Counted from the first letter of the stretch, positions 45,401-57,636 are shown. The stretch: 64,000 nt of DNA from Ehretia macrophylla (GCA_037974665.1 CM075770.1:5344501-5408500); one strand, 5' to 3'. The notes: generated from the letters alone by a model not told the origin. Numbers and translations are program-made.

Positions 45401-48400
45401 ATTGTGCAAATAATTCATCCCTCGAGCCTGTAAGACCAATTGAGTATGGAAAATGCATTATTACAAGCACAATAACCAGGCATAGTACACGTTGCCGACA
45501 CATGAGAAATTAGAGTTTCAGCAAATCTGGAGCATACAGCATCAAGAGCCATCCTCAACCGTCTCCGTTCATCTAATTGATTGTTGGGCCGATGAATTAA
45601 TCTATACAAACTACCCCTGCAAGCATAACATTTGAGTCAAACTTCAAAACCACATTATCACATTTTACAAGAGATTTCTTTTCCTCAAATATAAATGATA
45701 GATCAAGAAAACAGATCAACTACAGAACTTCAATAAAACTTGCTTGATATTTTCTAAATTAGCTATCTGGTAGTGATAAAAAAAAAGGTCCTCGTTTAGC
45801 AAACTAGAGAACATTTGTACTTATTGCTGGCTCAGAAATTCACTTTCACAATGTGATTGTGATTCAAGAGAAAATAATGTATGGTTCTCATGTAATCGAT
45901 TGTGATCAATCAGGACCAGAATGATCTAACAGTGAAGACATGGAAGCATTTCAGAGTTGGGACTCTCTGAGAATGTGATGTCAAGAGGATACATTAGTAC
46001 TTTACATCTAAAAATCTTCGTCACTGTACAGAGTTTAGACATACCTAGGAAGAAATTCAGTTACAATAGAGAGATTTGGAGGACGAGTGACAGCTCCCAT
46101 GAATAGAACAACATTAGGATGCCTTAGTCTCTTCATGATCCAGACCTTGCAAAAAGAATATGAATTGAAATATTTACATCAGATAAGGGTAGAGAACCTG
46201 TAGTTGAGTAATTCTGCCAATCTTGGTAAAGATATTCGCTAGTGAAGTCTACTAAGCTATTGTTATGCATTGTAACTTACATAACATATGAAGCTTGAGC
46301 TTTTAGGTGAAGGAAATATTACCTCACTTCTGAATTCTTCTAAGGAATCACCCGTGATATCTTGGTCCAGGAACCTTTTAACAGCAACTTCCTGACAATT
46401 AAAGCAAATGTTTTCAACTATTGAAATAGGGGATGAAAGAATAGAAAAGAAAACATCGAAAAATAGTTGGTAGCAATAGACATCTGGACTAAAATAGGTT
46501 TCTCGATCATATGAAAACCCAGTCATATACATTTCCACATGGTCAGAATGAGCTTCTTGTGTAGTATATTGAGAACAACCAGCAAAATTAATGGATTACC
46601 TACAAAAGGACAGTATGTTGCAGGACACACCAGAAGCTTTAGATTGAAAGTGGAGCAACATACTCTACTTTTCAGTCGGGAGGAAAAATGCCAATTCAAA
46701 TGTTAATGAAGAGAGAGCTCAAATTATACCAAAATGTCAAATATATCATACAAAACATTTATTTAGATATCGAGTCAGGAATAAAACCAAGAATGCTGGT
46801 GACAGTAGCACAATGTTGTCCCTCAGTCTTCTAATGCTAAACCGTCATACACCTAGTTCCATAGTTAAGTTGTTTTAATTCAACTTCCTGAACTTGAAAT
46901 GTAACAAAACTACTTCAAATTATTGTTTTAATCCTACTTCTATATCTCATGCAAGCCTCTAGTTTGGACAAATTTCCTATTGTGAACATATAAAATGGAG
47001 GCGATAAAAAAATATATTACTATACTGCAAATTATTGCAATTATCTAAAGCAAAAATGCAAGCAAATAAGGCCAAAGAAATTGATATACTCACAGTTCCA
47101 TGCCAGTCTCCACGATGCACCTCCCCATAAGATCCTGGGAAAAAATGACCAGTTAAAAGAACCAAAAAAAAAAAAAAAAACGAAAGAAAAAGCAGGATAA
47201 CCTGGAATCCAAATCATTGATGAAATAAAAAAGTTCTAATTGAAAGAAAATAATGAAGGTTAGTACCAAGTCCGATACGCTCACCCAAGATGATGTCTTC
47301 CCAGGGAATCTCACAATCTGCTACATCATCAAGTGTCACATCAGATTTTGAGCTTTCATTACCTGTTGACCTATCTGATATCCTCTCACCCTCCGAACTC
47401 GCTCCCACAGCCTCGGCGTTTCTTTCACCACTTCCCTGCTGCTCATACACGGCAATGTCACTATCTCCATCACCTTTGGCACCTTTCACTAGGTGAAATA
47501 AGCCAGGAGGACTATCTGGTGAATGAGCAGAGGTTTCCAACTTCTCATACTGCCTACTGACAGCTGCAGTAGTTGCCACCACTGCAGCAGCAGTGGCTGT
47601 TGCTGCAGCTGCCACAGGAAGCTCAAGTTTTGAATCGACGCTAGTTTTTGCCGCAGCAACTACCATTGACGATGCAACAACAGCTGCAGCTGCTGCGGCT
47701 GCTGCAGCAACTGGTACATTCTTAGAATATTTCAGAGGAGTTGCTTCAGACTCCAATGAAACAAGATCTCCAGTTGCTTCTCTTGGATCCGGCTGACAAC
47801 CCAGATGTCCCCATCGGCTCTTAGAACGTACATCGTGATGAGGCAGAGGAGGGAGGAAACAAGCTTGATTATGACCCTCTTGATACTCAGTTTTCTGAAT
47901 ATCATCCCCTTCTTCACTTCCCTTGACCTCTCTTGGGGATTTGTCCTCCACTGGTAACACATTTAACTGCTCCTCATATATTTCAGTAAACAAGTTCGGA
48001 GGAGCGACAACACCACTTTCAAGTAACACATCATGAAGTTTCTGAGCTAACTGTGGATTTTCTTTGGCGGCATCTATCATGTACTGCGAAACATCCTTGA
48101 CTTTCATTCTGCGTACAGCTGGGGAACTGACACCTTCAGTCCAGGACGGAGATCTAGCATGTGAATAAGGATGACTAGGCCGACTATGCAATTCTCGTAT
48201 AGGCTCTTTCACATCGTGTGGCTTCCCAAAATCATCTGAAGGTCTCTTGGAGCCTTCTTCAGCTCTAATCTGCTGTGCTGTATTCTCATGAGACACGTAT
48301 TTACTTGTGATACTAGATTCATTTCTTGGAGTATCACTTTCTCTAGACCCAGATCTCTTGTCCCCTCCAAACTCTGAATGTTCTTCAAATGAACTAGTAA

Positions 48401-51400
48401 CTCCACTACTAGAGGAGGCAATCTGAGAGGAGTCTAAATCTTTAGACAAGGGACTGCTGGGAAAGAATGGTTCCTCATATTCTATATGAGCTCCAGCTGC
48501 ATCAGATGGAATAAGCGTGCCAGGGTCCGCCATCAGATCAACAATATATTCCCTGGAAATCACAAGATTCACTTTCACTAATGACCAGACAACTCCACAA
48601 TAAGTTAATAGATCCATAAAAGAAAAAGTCTTTTCCTAATGTAGTGATAGCATTCAAGAGATCTGTCAAGCAAATGAACAACTGCACAAGCATTAGGACT
48701 TTGTAATGTTTTCTGCTGTCTCACATTATTTTTGAATTTATTTATATAGATAAAAAAAAGCTAAATGTACTCGGCTGAGGAAAGATGGTGATCTCAAGCA
48801 AATATAGTATCATGCGAAACAAGAGAGATCAATTAATATAGACATCCAAGAAACAAATCTTCAGCAGGAAGACTTGCTAAAAAAAATTTAAGTCGTTTTT
48901 TATCCCTAGACCACATTATATCATGCGAAAAATCTATAACCAGGAAGAATAATGACGCTGGCTGAATCCAATCCATAAACCCGGAAACAAAACAAAGTTC
49001 GTTGCTTTCATCAAGTCAATAAAGCAACAAATAATATGTATTATGTGGAAATTTTGATTGTAAAAGATAAACCTCAAAAATGTAACAAATCAACTAGATG
49101 ACTAGCTAACACATAACAAAAAGGTATCATGGTAAAACAGCAATAACCTTCCATCTTCAATCTTTACAAAATTCATAGCCACCTCATCTGAACCCGTGTA
49201 TTGTTGTCCTTTCACCAACCGGCAAGGGATGCCCACACTATCAGCCAAAACCTGCACAATTTTATAAGGAAATAGAAAGTTGTAAGTGAAGTTCTAGTTC
49301 TATAACTGATGTGCCTAAAGGAATTGGTAAAGAAGACATTGGTAGATGAGGAATTACGAACTACATAAAGTACATGAACTATGGCATGAGAAAAGGCACA
49401 TCTTGTTTTTTCCTACGTGAGAAAAGAAGTATCTTATATCCAATAGTTTAATGTTCATAAGATTCTATGCCGTAGAGGTCACCTGTCTCATAGCCATTAT
49501 TAACAACTTGATTGGTGGGGGCCAAAAACTATTTGTACGAAAAGAACTCCGTCCTAATTATCAGAAAATGAAAAGTAAGTCTACGCACTCCCACAACCCA
49601 AACCTCAACCTTCAGATGTTGTGTTGAAGATAGTCATATCCACTTGAAAGTGCAAAATGATAAAACGAGAACTTAAAATTTGAAACGTTCTCAGTATGTA
49701 ACACTTGAATTTGAAGCTAGCTTTATATGATCTCACTTGAGACATTTTCCATAGGAAATTATCAATTTGGCTTCAATCAAGTGAAGTATTGCGTTCTCCC
49801 ATCTCCAGGAACCTAAGGCAAAAGTGCCTACTGTAGAGTCTCATTTTATGAGGTGTATGTTTTGACAGATCTTATTAAGGAAGTTTTTTCGAGCCTTGAC
49901 CATTTGAGAGAGAAAAGTATTACACAAAGAGAACATGGAAAGAAAATAATTCAAGTTGTTGATATGGCTAGAGATGAAGGATTATTCTTCATGTTCCCGA
50001 CAGGATGAAGGATCACAAGAAATACACCCCTCAAGATAGAAAACTATCAGAATCTGAGTTCTCTCCTAGTTCAAGATTGATGTGAAAAATAAAGATTTTA
50101 ATAAAAAAGTTAGAAAAAAAAAAAAAGATAACAAAAAGTCATTATAGTCCAAAGAGAAATAGGAAGCAACATGAGGTGATGACTCAGAAACCAAAATTAT
50201 TAGATATATGAGACAAATATGCAGTGTAATTTGCAGCTTCACATAACTTACAACAGCTCCATGAATGAATCTTCACACTGATTTAGAAACCGACAAAAAT
50301 TCTAATAAGTGCCATCCATCAAGTAAACAGCGAGGGAAGAAGATGAAGTTAACTTACATGAAGCCTCCAAACACACTTATAGGTGAGTTCTTTCTAGGTT
50401 TTTAATTTCAACCATTTTGAGGGAGAAACAATAACTTCTATCTTCGGAACGAAGGATTTTAAGAGCTTGAAAGTGTAAACCATGCGCCAAACTAGGACCA
50501 ACTCAGATGTTAAAATGATTACACCCCCCCGGGGGGCAACCATTTGAGTTTAGTCAGAGATGTAAAAATGTAAGCACACCGTCACATAATTGAGGGAAGT
50601 ATTTTATGCATTTGCATTCAAAATTAATCAATAAAGTAAATCATCCAGCAGCAGTGAACGGACACTCGAAACCTGTACGTCTTGCATGGGTAATAAATAT
50701 GAGCAATTCTACAGCCCCATGTGGGCTGGGGGTTGGGATGGGGTGAAAGGATGGTAAGGAGAAGAGCATAAAGACAAACAACATCCAGTTAACTGTTAAA
50801 CCTCTTGAATATGGCATTGCCAGGTCAAAATAGTGCAATAAATAATTCAATAACAAGACAATTGACCAAAATATAGCATCAGTTCTATTGATTCTCGGAA
50901 CCTTAAATACAAAGAAGTGCTCAATACCTTGAACAGTAACGCACGATGACGAGCCAATCCAATTTTTAAAGAACCCAGGGGTAAAACCATGCTCCCAAGA
51001 GTTGCCTTTAGTTTATGACAAAGACTTCTCCATGCTATCAACATGTTATCAGGATCCCCGACAGGGCCTCCCATATGGTCAGAAACTAAAGCAGCAAGAT
51101 TCTGCACCAAGCCAATACTTACAAAGTTGGTTGATTCTGCCCTTGACTTGACAGCCATTTCTAGGGCTTTCTGTTCCAGTTGTAACAACATGGAATCAGC
51201 AGCTCTGTTAACAAGAAAGGCTTCCCAACTGACATTATCTGATACAAATGTTTGTTGTAGATCAACAAGGGAAGGCATTGACGTTGAAGTGGACTCAGTC
51301 AAGATGCCATAAAGGTCATAAAAACCATCCAGAATCTTGTCATCATAGCCAAGAGCATTGTAGTTCTGTGAAGCATGGAGAAATCTATAATATGAGATAT

Positions 51401-53134
51401 GTTAGAAAGAAAATATATGAGTACTTATAATGCTTAAGAATGCATAAAATTAAAACAAAAATTATAGATCACAGCATAATTGGAGGGAAAAAAGCCAAGT
51501 AATGGAAAAGCATCAACGGTATAATCAATTCATTAACCCCAATGCAAACATTAAAAATTCTTACTAATTGGTATTCCAAGAAGGTATCACCTACAACTCT
51601 GCCGGAAATTAAATTAAAAAGACTGGGGTTGAATAGAAAGAATAATCAAGAGAAATTGTGCCTCAACATGACTGTCAAGTTTAAAATAGTCGACTCATAG
51701 CTCCAAGGCATCGGCCAAGTTGTTGTAAAACTAATTTTCTTCACTTTTGGCCTTTGTTTCAAAGAATTAAGCCAATGACTAAATAAGATGGATGAGTGAG
51801 AGAGAGAGAGAGAGATGAAAGATGGTATCCTTCACTGTAACGGATGGATGGATGAACTAACTTCATTCACAGACCAGCTAAGCAGGAAAATTGAATCTTT
51901 ATGTTTCAGCTATACTTTTAGGCAGGTTCGCAATGAATCTGTCTCAAACGTAGCAGCTAACTTTCTAAATCGTATAAAGCTCAATTTAATTCCTTAGCTT
52001 GCAAGACCAACGTGGTTCGGCATAAGGCATATATTTGAAAAATTCTCCTACTTTGTCTCTCCCACAACCTCCATTATAAATATAATTTAATTTAAGTTCC
52101 ACTGGCTGCTTTAATGACTTAGCAGGTCAATTTTGCACTAATAAATAGTGGCTCTCTGAGATTTTTCTTCTAGTAGAACATCAACTACTAGAACGCTTAG
52201 TCCAGGAGTAAAAACATTTAACACCATATCGGATAAAGTAACTATAGCATGTTCTACCAACTCTAAACAACACGACACTGCCATTCTTAGACAACTCTTG
52301 AAAGATCAATGACAAATAATAAAATGAATATTATCATTTAATACATTTTCCTCATAAAAAGCATTTCTTAGTTGCCCTTATTATCCACTGAAACCTAAGA
52401 ATAGAACGAAAAACTGTTCAAAGAATAATCAAATTCTAAACTAAATGCAAAAGATTCTATAATGACTGAAATTATTACCCTATTCAACACCGAGATCAAT
52501 TAATAACTAATATGCAATCGAGAAACAAAGTTCACTGAGAAACTAGTATATTCCATCTTAGCATGGCATTTGGCAGTAAACTGTTGTAACCAGGACTAAA
52601 ACAACTAAATTGAAAGAGATGTTGAAGCAAGCTTACCCAATATCGATAGGCAACAACTTCAGCTGGAGTGTTCTCTGAGGGACAGGAACCCAAACTGATC
52701 TGCTTGATAGCTTCAATCTGAACTGCCTCAGGATCCTCCCTTGCACTCAACTCTAAAGCCAGCTGAATTTGATACTCTTCCTCTATATCAGCATCCCTGG
52801 AGTTGTTAGACCCTGAATCGCGCAGCACGGCATCCAAAGCAGCCTCCAAGCCACTACTACTCACAGAATCAGAAGGTTCCATTCTCTCCCCTCCTCTTGA
52901 CAAGTTTGTAGACGAAGGTGGACTAGGACTACTATTTCTATGTGTAACTGAATTCAACCATCCTTGAATTGCTGAAAATGGTTTGACCTCAGAACTATGA
53001 TGAGACTTAGAGCTTGAAAGCTTCTCAACTGATGAAACATCACTCAATTTATTCCCCTTTGATGATGAAGTTGACCCTTCTGAATCCTCACTCTGATTTG
53101 ACCCTATATGCAGTTTCTTCAAAAAGTTTTTCAT
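42442..53134 (-). CDS. Raf-like MAPKKK, EDR1/SIS8 group
   Basis: Thirteen exons, all in phase: 53134-52637, 51365-50928, 49251-49148, 48552-47267, 47134-47094, 46391-46323, 46145-46045, 45616-45538, 45427-45329, 45239-45171, 43490-43441, 43274-43098 and 42601-42442 (3171 nt, 1056 residues). Exons 1-4 carry a Ser-rich N-terminus and the EDR1-type regulatory domain ([56 protein letters not shown]). Poly-Ala tracts lie at about residues 625-690. The kinase domain (about 760-1018) has [30 protein letters not shown] and WMAPEVL, all intact. By family it is a cytosolic Ser/Thr kinase of stress and sugar signalling; B3 Raf kinases activate SnRK2s. I recall Arabidopsis SIS8 (At1g73660) and At1g18160 as relatives. 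Upstream are an 11-codon uORF and a tandem duplication. Confidence 0.93.
44249..44601. mobile_element. hAT-type MITE in a kinase intron
   Basis: Ends read 'ctaggctccgtttgtttgccgtaaaat' on the left (split here as ctaggctccg and tttgtttgcc) and its complement on the right (ggcaaataaacggagccctag). That gives about 25 paired terminal bases around a 353-bp AT-rich body, inside the intron 43491-45170. 'GGCTCCGTTTGTTTG' is a common hAT-MITE terminus. A 4-base CTAG is present at both ends; no longer duplication is evident. Confidence 0.7.
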
Positions 53135-53210
53135 AGTAATCTTTTCACTTTATCAAACCTGTTACGCACAGAGTTTTGCGCACCGAACTGCCTTATCCCA
53201 ATGGTCAATG

Positions 53211-53246
53211 CTAAAGAACAAAATACCTGGCCTTAAACCTCTCCAT
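53211..53246 (-). CDS. Upstream ORF in the kinase leader
   Basis: ATG at 53246 opens an 11-codon frame (MERFKARYFVL, then TAG at 53213-53211), ending 77 bases before the main start codon. If the leader is unspliced here it would lie in the mRNA and could lower translation. A possible intron (donor CCAG|GTATTT) would remove part of it, so its presence in the mature mRNA is uncertain. Confidence 0.35.
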   Translation of the reverse strand: MERFKARYFVL

Positions 53247-53940
53247 TTTCTTGCTGCAAGAATCAATCTTTAACCCCAAAAAAGATCAACAATTCCAAAA
53301 CACAATCAAATTTCAAGCTCACCCAATAGTACCCTTCAAGTCAACACCCAAAACACATCAAATCCAATCAAATACACTATAAAGTTTCAAACTTTATCAC
53401 AATTTAACAATACCCTTGTGCCAATATACATGAAAGTTACCAACTTTACCCTTCTCCAAGCACCATAACCACCATTTTCAATCAAAAACACTATAAAGTT
53501 TCAAACTTTATCACACTATAGCAATACCCACAAGCCAAAATATATGAAAATTTACCACCTTTACCCTTCTCCAATCACAACAAAGAATATTCTATATTTA
53601 CAAGAACAAATTTTTCAACAAGCAGAGAGCATATGATACAAGTATGTGATAAATAATTGATGCCCACTATAACAAGAAATAAAAAAGACTGCTTTTTTCT
53701 AATCGCATTAACTATAAGAACAAATCAACTTATTAAAGAAAGTAAAATGAAGTGTGATGTATTAGATTGCGTGAAGGGGCAAAAAAAGGAGAAAGAAAAA
53801 AAAAAATAGTGTTGTTTATACTTTATAGTATAGTAGAAGAAGAGCAGTAGATAGAGAAGAATGAAACAATACAATAAAAGAGAAAAAGGGATCAATTGGT
53901 CAGTTTGGAAAAGGCGGCCAAAGACAGCAAAGACCAACAA
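53247..53940. promoter_or_regulatory. Leader and promoter region of the kinase gene, with a tandem duplication
   Basis: AT-rich sequence upstream of the uORF. Two 114-bp units lie head to tail: 53367-53480 and 53481 to about 53590. Each contains 'cactataaagtttcaaactttatcaca' (split as cactataaagtttc and aaactttatcaca) and 'tttacccttctccaa'. The inner 'aaagtttcaaacttt' is a palindrome. Transcription probably starts in this region, but I cannot place it. Confidence 0.5.
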
Positions 53941-55460
53941 GTGGGGAGGGCCTTATACTGTCGATAAATTCATTTTATGTAAAATTATATTAATATTATA
54001 ATGTTTATATTATACATTTTCAGTTAATTAAAAATTAGATCATCTTTATTAAAATATATATATAAATTTAAATTTAAAATTATAATAAATTATTATCCAA
54101 TAATATCATTCAAACTTGAAAACTATTTGGGAGTTTTCGAGGCAAACTACAATAAGTGCGGATTTTTCAAGGTCCCAGGAAAGTTGAATATTTAAAGTTA
54201 TAAGAAGAAAACCAAGTGCTGATTGGCTGTTTCTCTTCACTCTTTTTAGTGGTACTAAAGAGTTTACAAACTCCAAAAGTGGTATTATGTTGGATTACAG
54301 GTCATGAGTGGGAATATTAATTGAAGGTTAAATTTGTCTCATTAAGTTTAATGGAGTCTTTAAAATACAATAATTACAATTTTTTTATAAATATAGAGTC
54401 TTTTGAAGCAAAAATACAACATCAATGATTATTATAGAACCCTAAATTACTACTTTTATACCAAATTTAACAGATTTCAACAAAAATAAAGCTCGAACTT
54501 TATTTTGTTCAACAAATTTATTGAACAAAATAGAGTCCTAAGAAAAAAATAAAAAAATTTACAACCCACATGGTCTCTTCCAAGATGTCAGATCTGACTT
54601 CAAAAAAAAAAAAAAAAAGTACAAACATCTGCAAAAAAAAAAAAAAATACAGCTGTTGCTTTCTTCAGCTTTAATCTTCAAAAAAATATAGTCGTTGAGT
54701 GTTGGATTTTCAATATATTCAATAAAAAAAATCCAACACCCAACTTCAACAATTTATCCATTCAAGCGGTCCCTTCACTCCTTTCAGTACTGATAAAGCG
54801 TCTTTAAAGTCGATTTTAAATATATCCAAACAGCCAAAAAAGAATTTCATCTGTCGAAAAAAATAAAAAGGTTTATGCTCAAGATCTGTCCTTTTTTACA
54901 AATATATATCAACTGAATCACCTAAATATATATATATATATATACATACACACACAACAACCGAATCAACTGCAAAAAAAAAAAAATGGTGCATCGGGGA
55001 TGGTGGGGAGGGGAAAGGCAGCGGGGAAGGGGGGTATACATCGTGGATGTGGGGTGAGGTGGGGAGGGGATAGGGCGGTGGGTGAAAGAGAAAAATGGGT
55101 GTTGTTTGTTTTATATGTAGGGTTTGTAATTTTTTTTTATTTATTTTTTTTAAAGGTTGGAATAAATTTTAATTTATTTGGAATTCAATTTTTGTTATTT
55201 TTTATTTTATTTTTTTAGAATTTAGGTAAATTCTATTTAAAATTTAAAGCATTATTAAAATTGCATTGAAATTCAACCTATTTGAAATTTTTTTTTGAAA
55301 AGGCTTTTTTTAAAAAAATTAATAGTTTGGGTCAATTTTAATTAAAAATTCATCCAAATTAAAACTAATTATAATTCAACTTGTAGACTATGTAAATTTA
55401 ATCTTTAGTGGTATTTTATTGTTTAAATAATTTATTTTTTTCTTAATTTAGCTAACTATC
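53941..55460. other. AT-rich intergenic DNA with A-runs, a hairpin and a G-rich patch
   Basis: A-runs of 13-18 near 54600-54650; a hairpin with 16 of 17 pairing bases at 54694-54710 and 54728-54744 (gttgagtgttggatttt and its near-complement); a G-rich patch at 54996-55035 and on to 55085. A 72-codon ORF at 55000-55218 starts in the G-rich patch and has no motif, so it is not called. Confidence 0.6.
54996..55085 (+). other. G-rich patch, possible G-quadruplex
   Basis: Runs of three to six G separated by short loops (gggg-at-ggtgggg-a-gggg-... cgggg-aa-gggggg), then more G-runs to 55085, in otherwise very AT-rich DNA. The pattern could fold as a quadruplex on the plus strand. Confidence 0.5.
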
Positions 55461-56407
55461 ATTTTTTTTTTGAAATGTATGGAATATATCGATGGTACTT
55501 CAGGGGGTCACAATTTCACCCTCCAATAAGATGTTACTTTATGTCAGGCCTTCATCGCAATTAGCGACGATCCTATTATCGGGCGAGACCAAACAATAAC
55601 AACAATGTGGAATAGAATTCTTGAAAATTTTGAAGAGTTTACCCCCGAACTATCCAACTGAAAAGAGGGCATCAAAAAGTCTGAAATACCGATAGTCGCC
55701 AATAAACCAAAATTGTACGCGATTTGCGCAGTGTATTGCTCAAGTACATTTGAGACCAAGGAGCGGAGCAAATGCTATTGACAACGTGAGTTTTTCAGAT
55801 ATTATTAATTTTATATTGTAAATGTTATATAATATTCAAAAATTTTCAAAAATAATTTTTATTAATTTGTTGAATTGTTTTTTAGTTGAATGATGCTCGA
55901 CACTTATACTCTGCTGCCGGTGGAAAAAATTTTACCATCGAACATTGTTGGACAATTTTACAAGATGGTCAAAAATGGAGAAAAATTATTGATGTTCAAT
56001 CCACACAGAATGCAACTAATCTGCATGCGTCAGTGACTCTACCCGAAACTCCAATCGAAAATCCAAATTCTCTCGATAATTATTATCCCAATGAGTCAGT
56101 GGCGGAAACCCAAAGCAATCTCACATCGTCAAGACCAATTGGGAACAAGAAGGCTGAAAAATTAAAAGGTAAGGGCAATGTCAAAGATATTGTAGAAGAA
56201 GCAAAAAATATGGGAAAAATTATGAAGAAGTACACGGATAGGTATGAAGAATTTGTAGATACAAAAACTATGAATATAAAGACTTCGACAATTGAAACTC
56301 CGGAAATAATAACATTTTTTATTGAGCAACAAAGGGCCATTATTGCAAGAAAGACCTCCCATTCGATAGACTTTGATGATGATGTATACCATCCCAGTTT
56401 GCCGTAA
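55461..56407 (+). pseudogene. Myb/SANT-like, NAM-associated protein remnant (PIF/Harbinger ORF1 type)
   Basis: The first part (about 55540-55780) reads 'TLCQAFIAISDDPIIGRDQTITTMWNRILENFEEF'; then, after a shift, '...KSLKYR' and a stop, and '...FAQCIAQVHLRPRSGANAIDN'. A donor-like AAC|GTGAGT is followed by an intron to TTTTTTAG near 55885, then 'LNDARHLYSAAGGKNFTIEHCWTILQDGQKWR' and, after a Ser/Asn-rich linker, 'RPIGNKKAEKLKGKG...' in a C-terminal open frame ending 56405-56407. The order is that of plant 'glutathione S-transferase T3-like' / NAM-associated proteins related to Harbinger ORF1. A stop and a frameshift lie in the first part. No DDE transposase is next to it. Confidence 0.65.
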
Positions 56408-56916
56408 ATCATTGATTATTTGTATTGGCTAGTTTATTTTCGATTGTACTACATGTTTAAATTTATGAATTGACGATATTGTTCTAATTTCACATTTTAT
56501 ATTTGTCTTTTTACTGTCCCTTTTTTATATTTAACTTTTTTAATATTAAACTCAATGGATGTTATTCGGATCAGAGAGTTTAATTTTAATTAAATACAAA
56601 TTAATTAACAAAAGGGAATATAATAAAAATAAAAAATACAAATTGAACGTAATTAAATGTCATCATAATTCAATAATTTTTACCATTATCATAATTAAAT
56701 AATTTTTTGGTCGAAATGTTCTTAAAAATAAGTTACGATGGTGACAATAATAATTTATCAAAAGAAAATTAACACATGAAAAAAAAAAACATATATTCCA
56801 ATTAGATTGTAAAATTAAATTTAACACAATATAGAAACTCAAATTTATAAAACCCTTCATTGGGGATGAATTTTTTTTAGAGCCTCTAAAAAACATATGA
56901 GGCTCTAAATTGCTAA
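56408..56916. other. AT-rich DNA 5' of the fold-back MITE
   Basis: No gene. About 56870-56913 carries 'tagagcctc' blocks that recur in reverse on the far side of the MITE (about 57219-57285), suggesting that the MITE inserted into an older related copy. Confidence 0.45.
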
Positions 56917-57215
56917 GGGCAAGCTCAATGGGGGCTCTAAAATGTAAAATTTTATATTTTTTGGTATTTTTAGAGCCTCATACCCTAAAAAGCAGTACTA
57001 TTCATGAAAAAAGTACGTAGGATCCACCACTTTTGGGTTTAAAAATGCCAAAATAGAGTCCCAGACTCCAAAATAGAGTCCCAGACTCCATTTTGTCTAA
57101 AAGTGGTGGATCTCACGTACTTTTTTCATGAATAGTGCTGATTTTTAGGATATGGGGCTCTAAAAATATTCACGATATAAAGTTTTACATTTTAAAGCCC
57201 CTATTGAGGATAGCC
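56917..57215. mobile_element. Tourist-like (PIF/Harbinger) fold-back MITE
   Basis: A near-complete palindrome of 299 bp. The left end 'gggcaagctcaatgggggct' pairs with the right end, whose complement begins 'ggctatcctcaataggggct'. Inner blocks 'actattcatgaaaaaagtacg' (split as actattcatg and aaaaaagtacg) and 'gatccaccacttttg' also pair across the centre. The target duplication TAA is at 56914-56916 and 57216-57218. A 21-bp direct repeat (aaaatagagtcccagactcc-type) sits at the centre. Confidence 0.8.
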
Positions 57216-57632
57216 TAAGAGACTCTAAATTTAAGTTTAGAGCCCCTCAATTTAGAGCCTTTATTGAGAATGACTTAAGAGTTTAAATAGAAAAAGGAAA
57301 AGAAAATTTATGTTTCCAATTCAGCTTTTGCTATTTCGGGATGGTTTTTGACAAAAAAAAAAATTAGGATGGTTTCATTTTCTGACCAAAAAAGAAATGG
57401 ATGCTTTCATTGTGTGTTTTCGGTAATTGTTTGTCTTTAAATTTGCAATTGTGTTTAGGTTTAAAGCACGGATTTAAAAGTTAATTATACTTTTAAAAAA
57501 TTATATATATATATTTTTAATGTAATTATCAAAACGTGCATTTGTCAAATGTATGACAAAGAACCTTTACTCATATCCCTTCAAAGGATAAGTAAGACTA
57601 CATGTGATTTTTACTTCAAAAGGCTATAAGTA

Positions 57633-57636
<4 letters not shown>

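Noticed and set aside
51815..51997. 60-codon ORF in kinase intron 1 with faint RNase H-like look ([18 protein letters not shown])
   Set aside because: The match to non-LTR RNase H is too weak and short, and it lies inside an intron.
55000..55218. 72-codon ORF starting in the G-rich patch
   Set aside because: Gly/Arg-rich start then Phe-rich tail caused by base composition; no motif.
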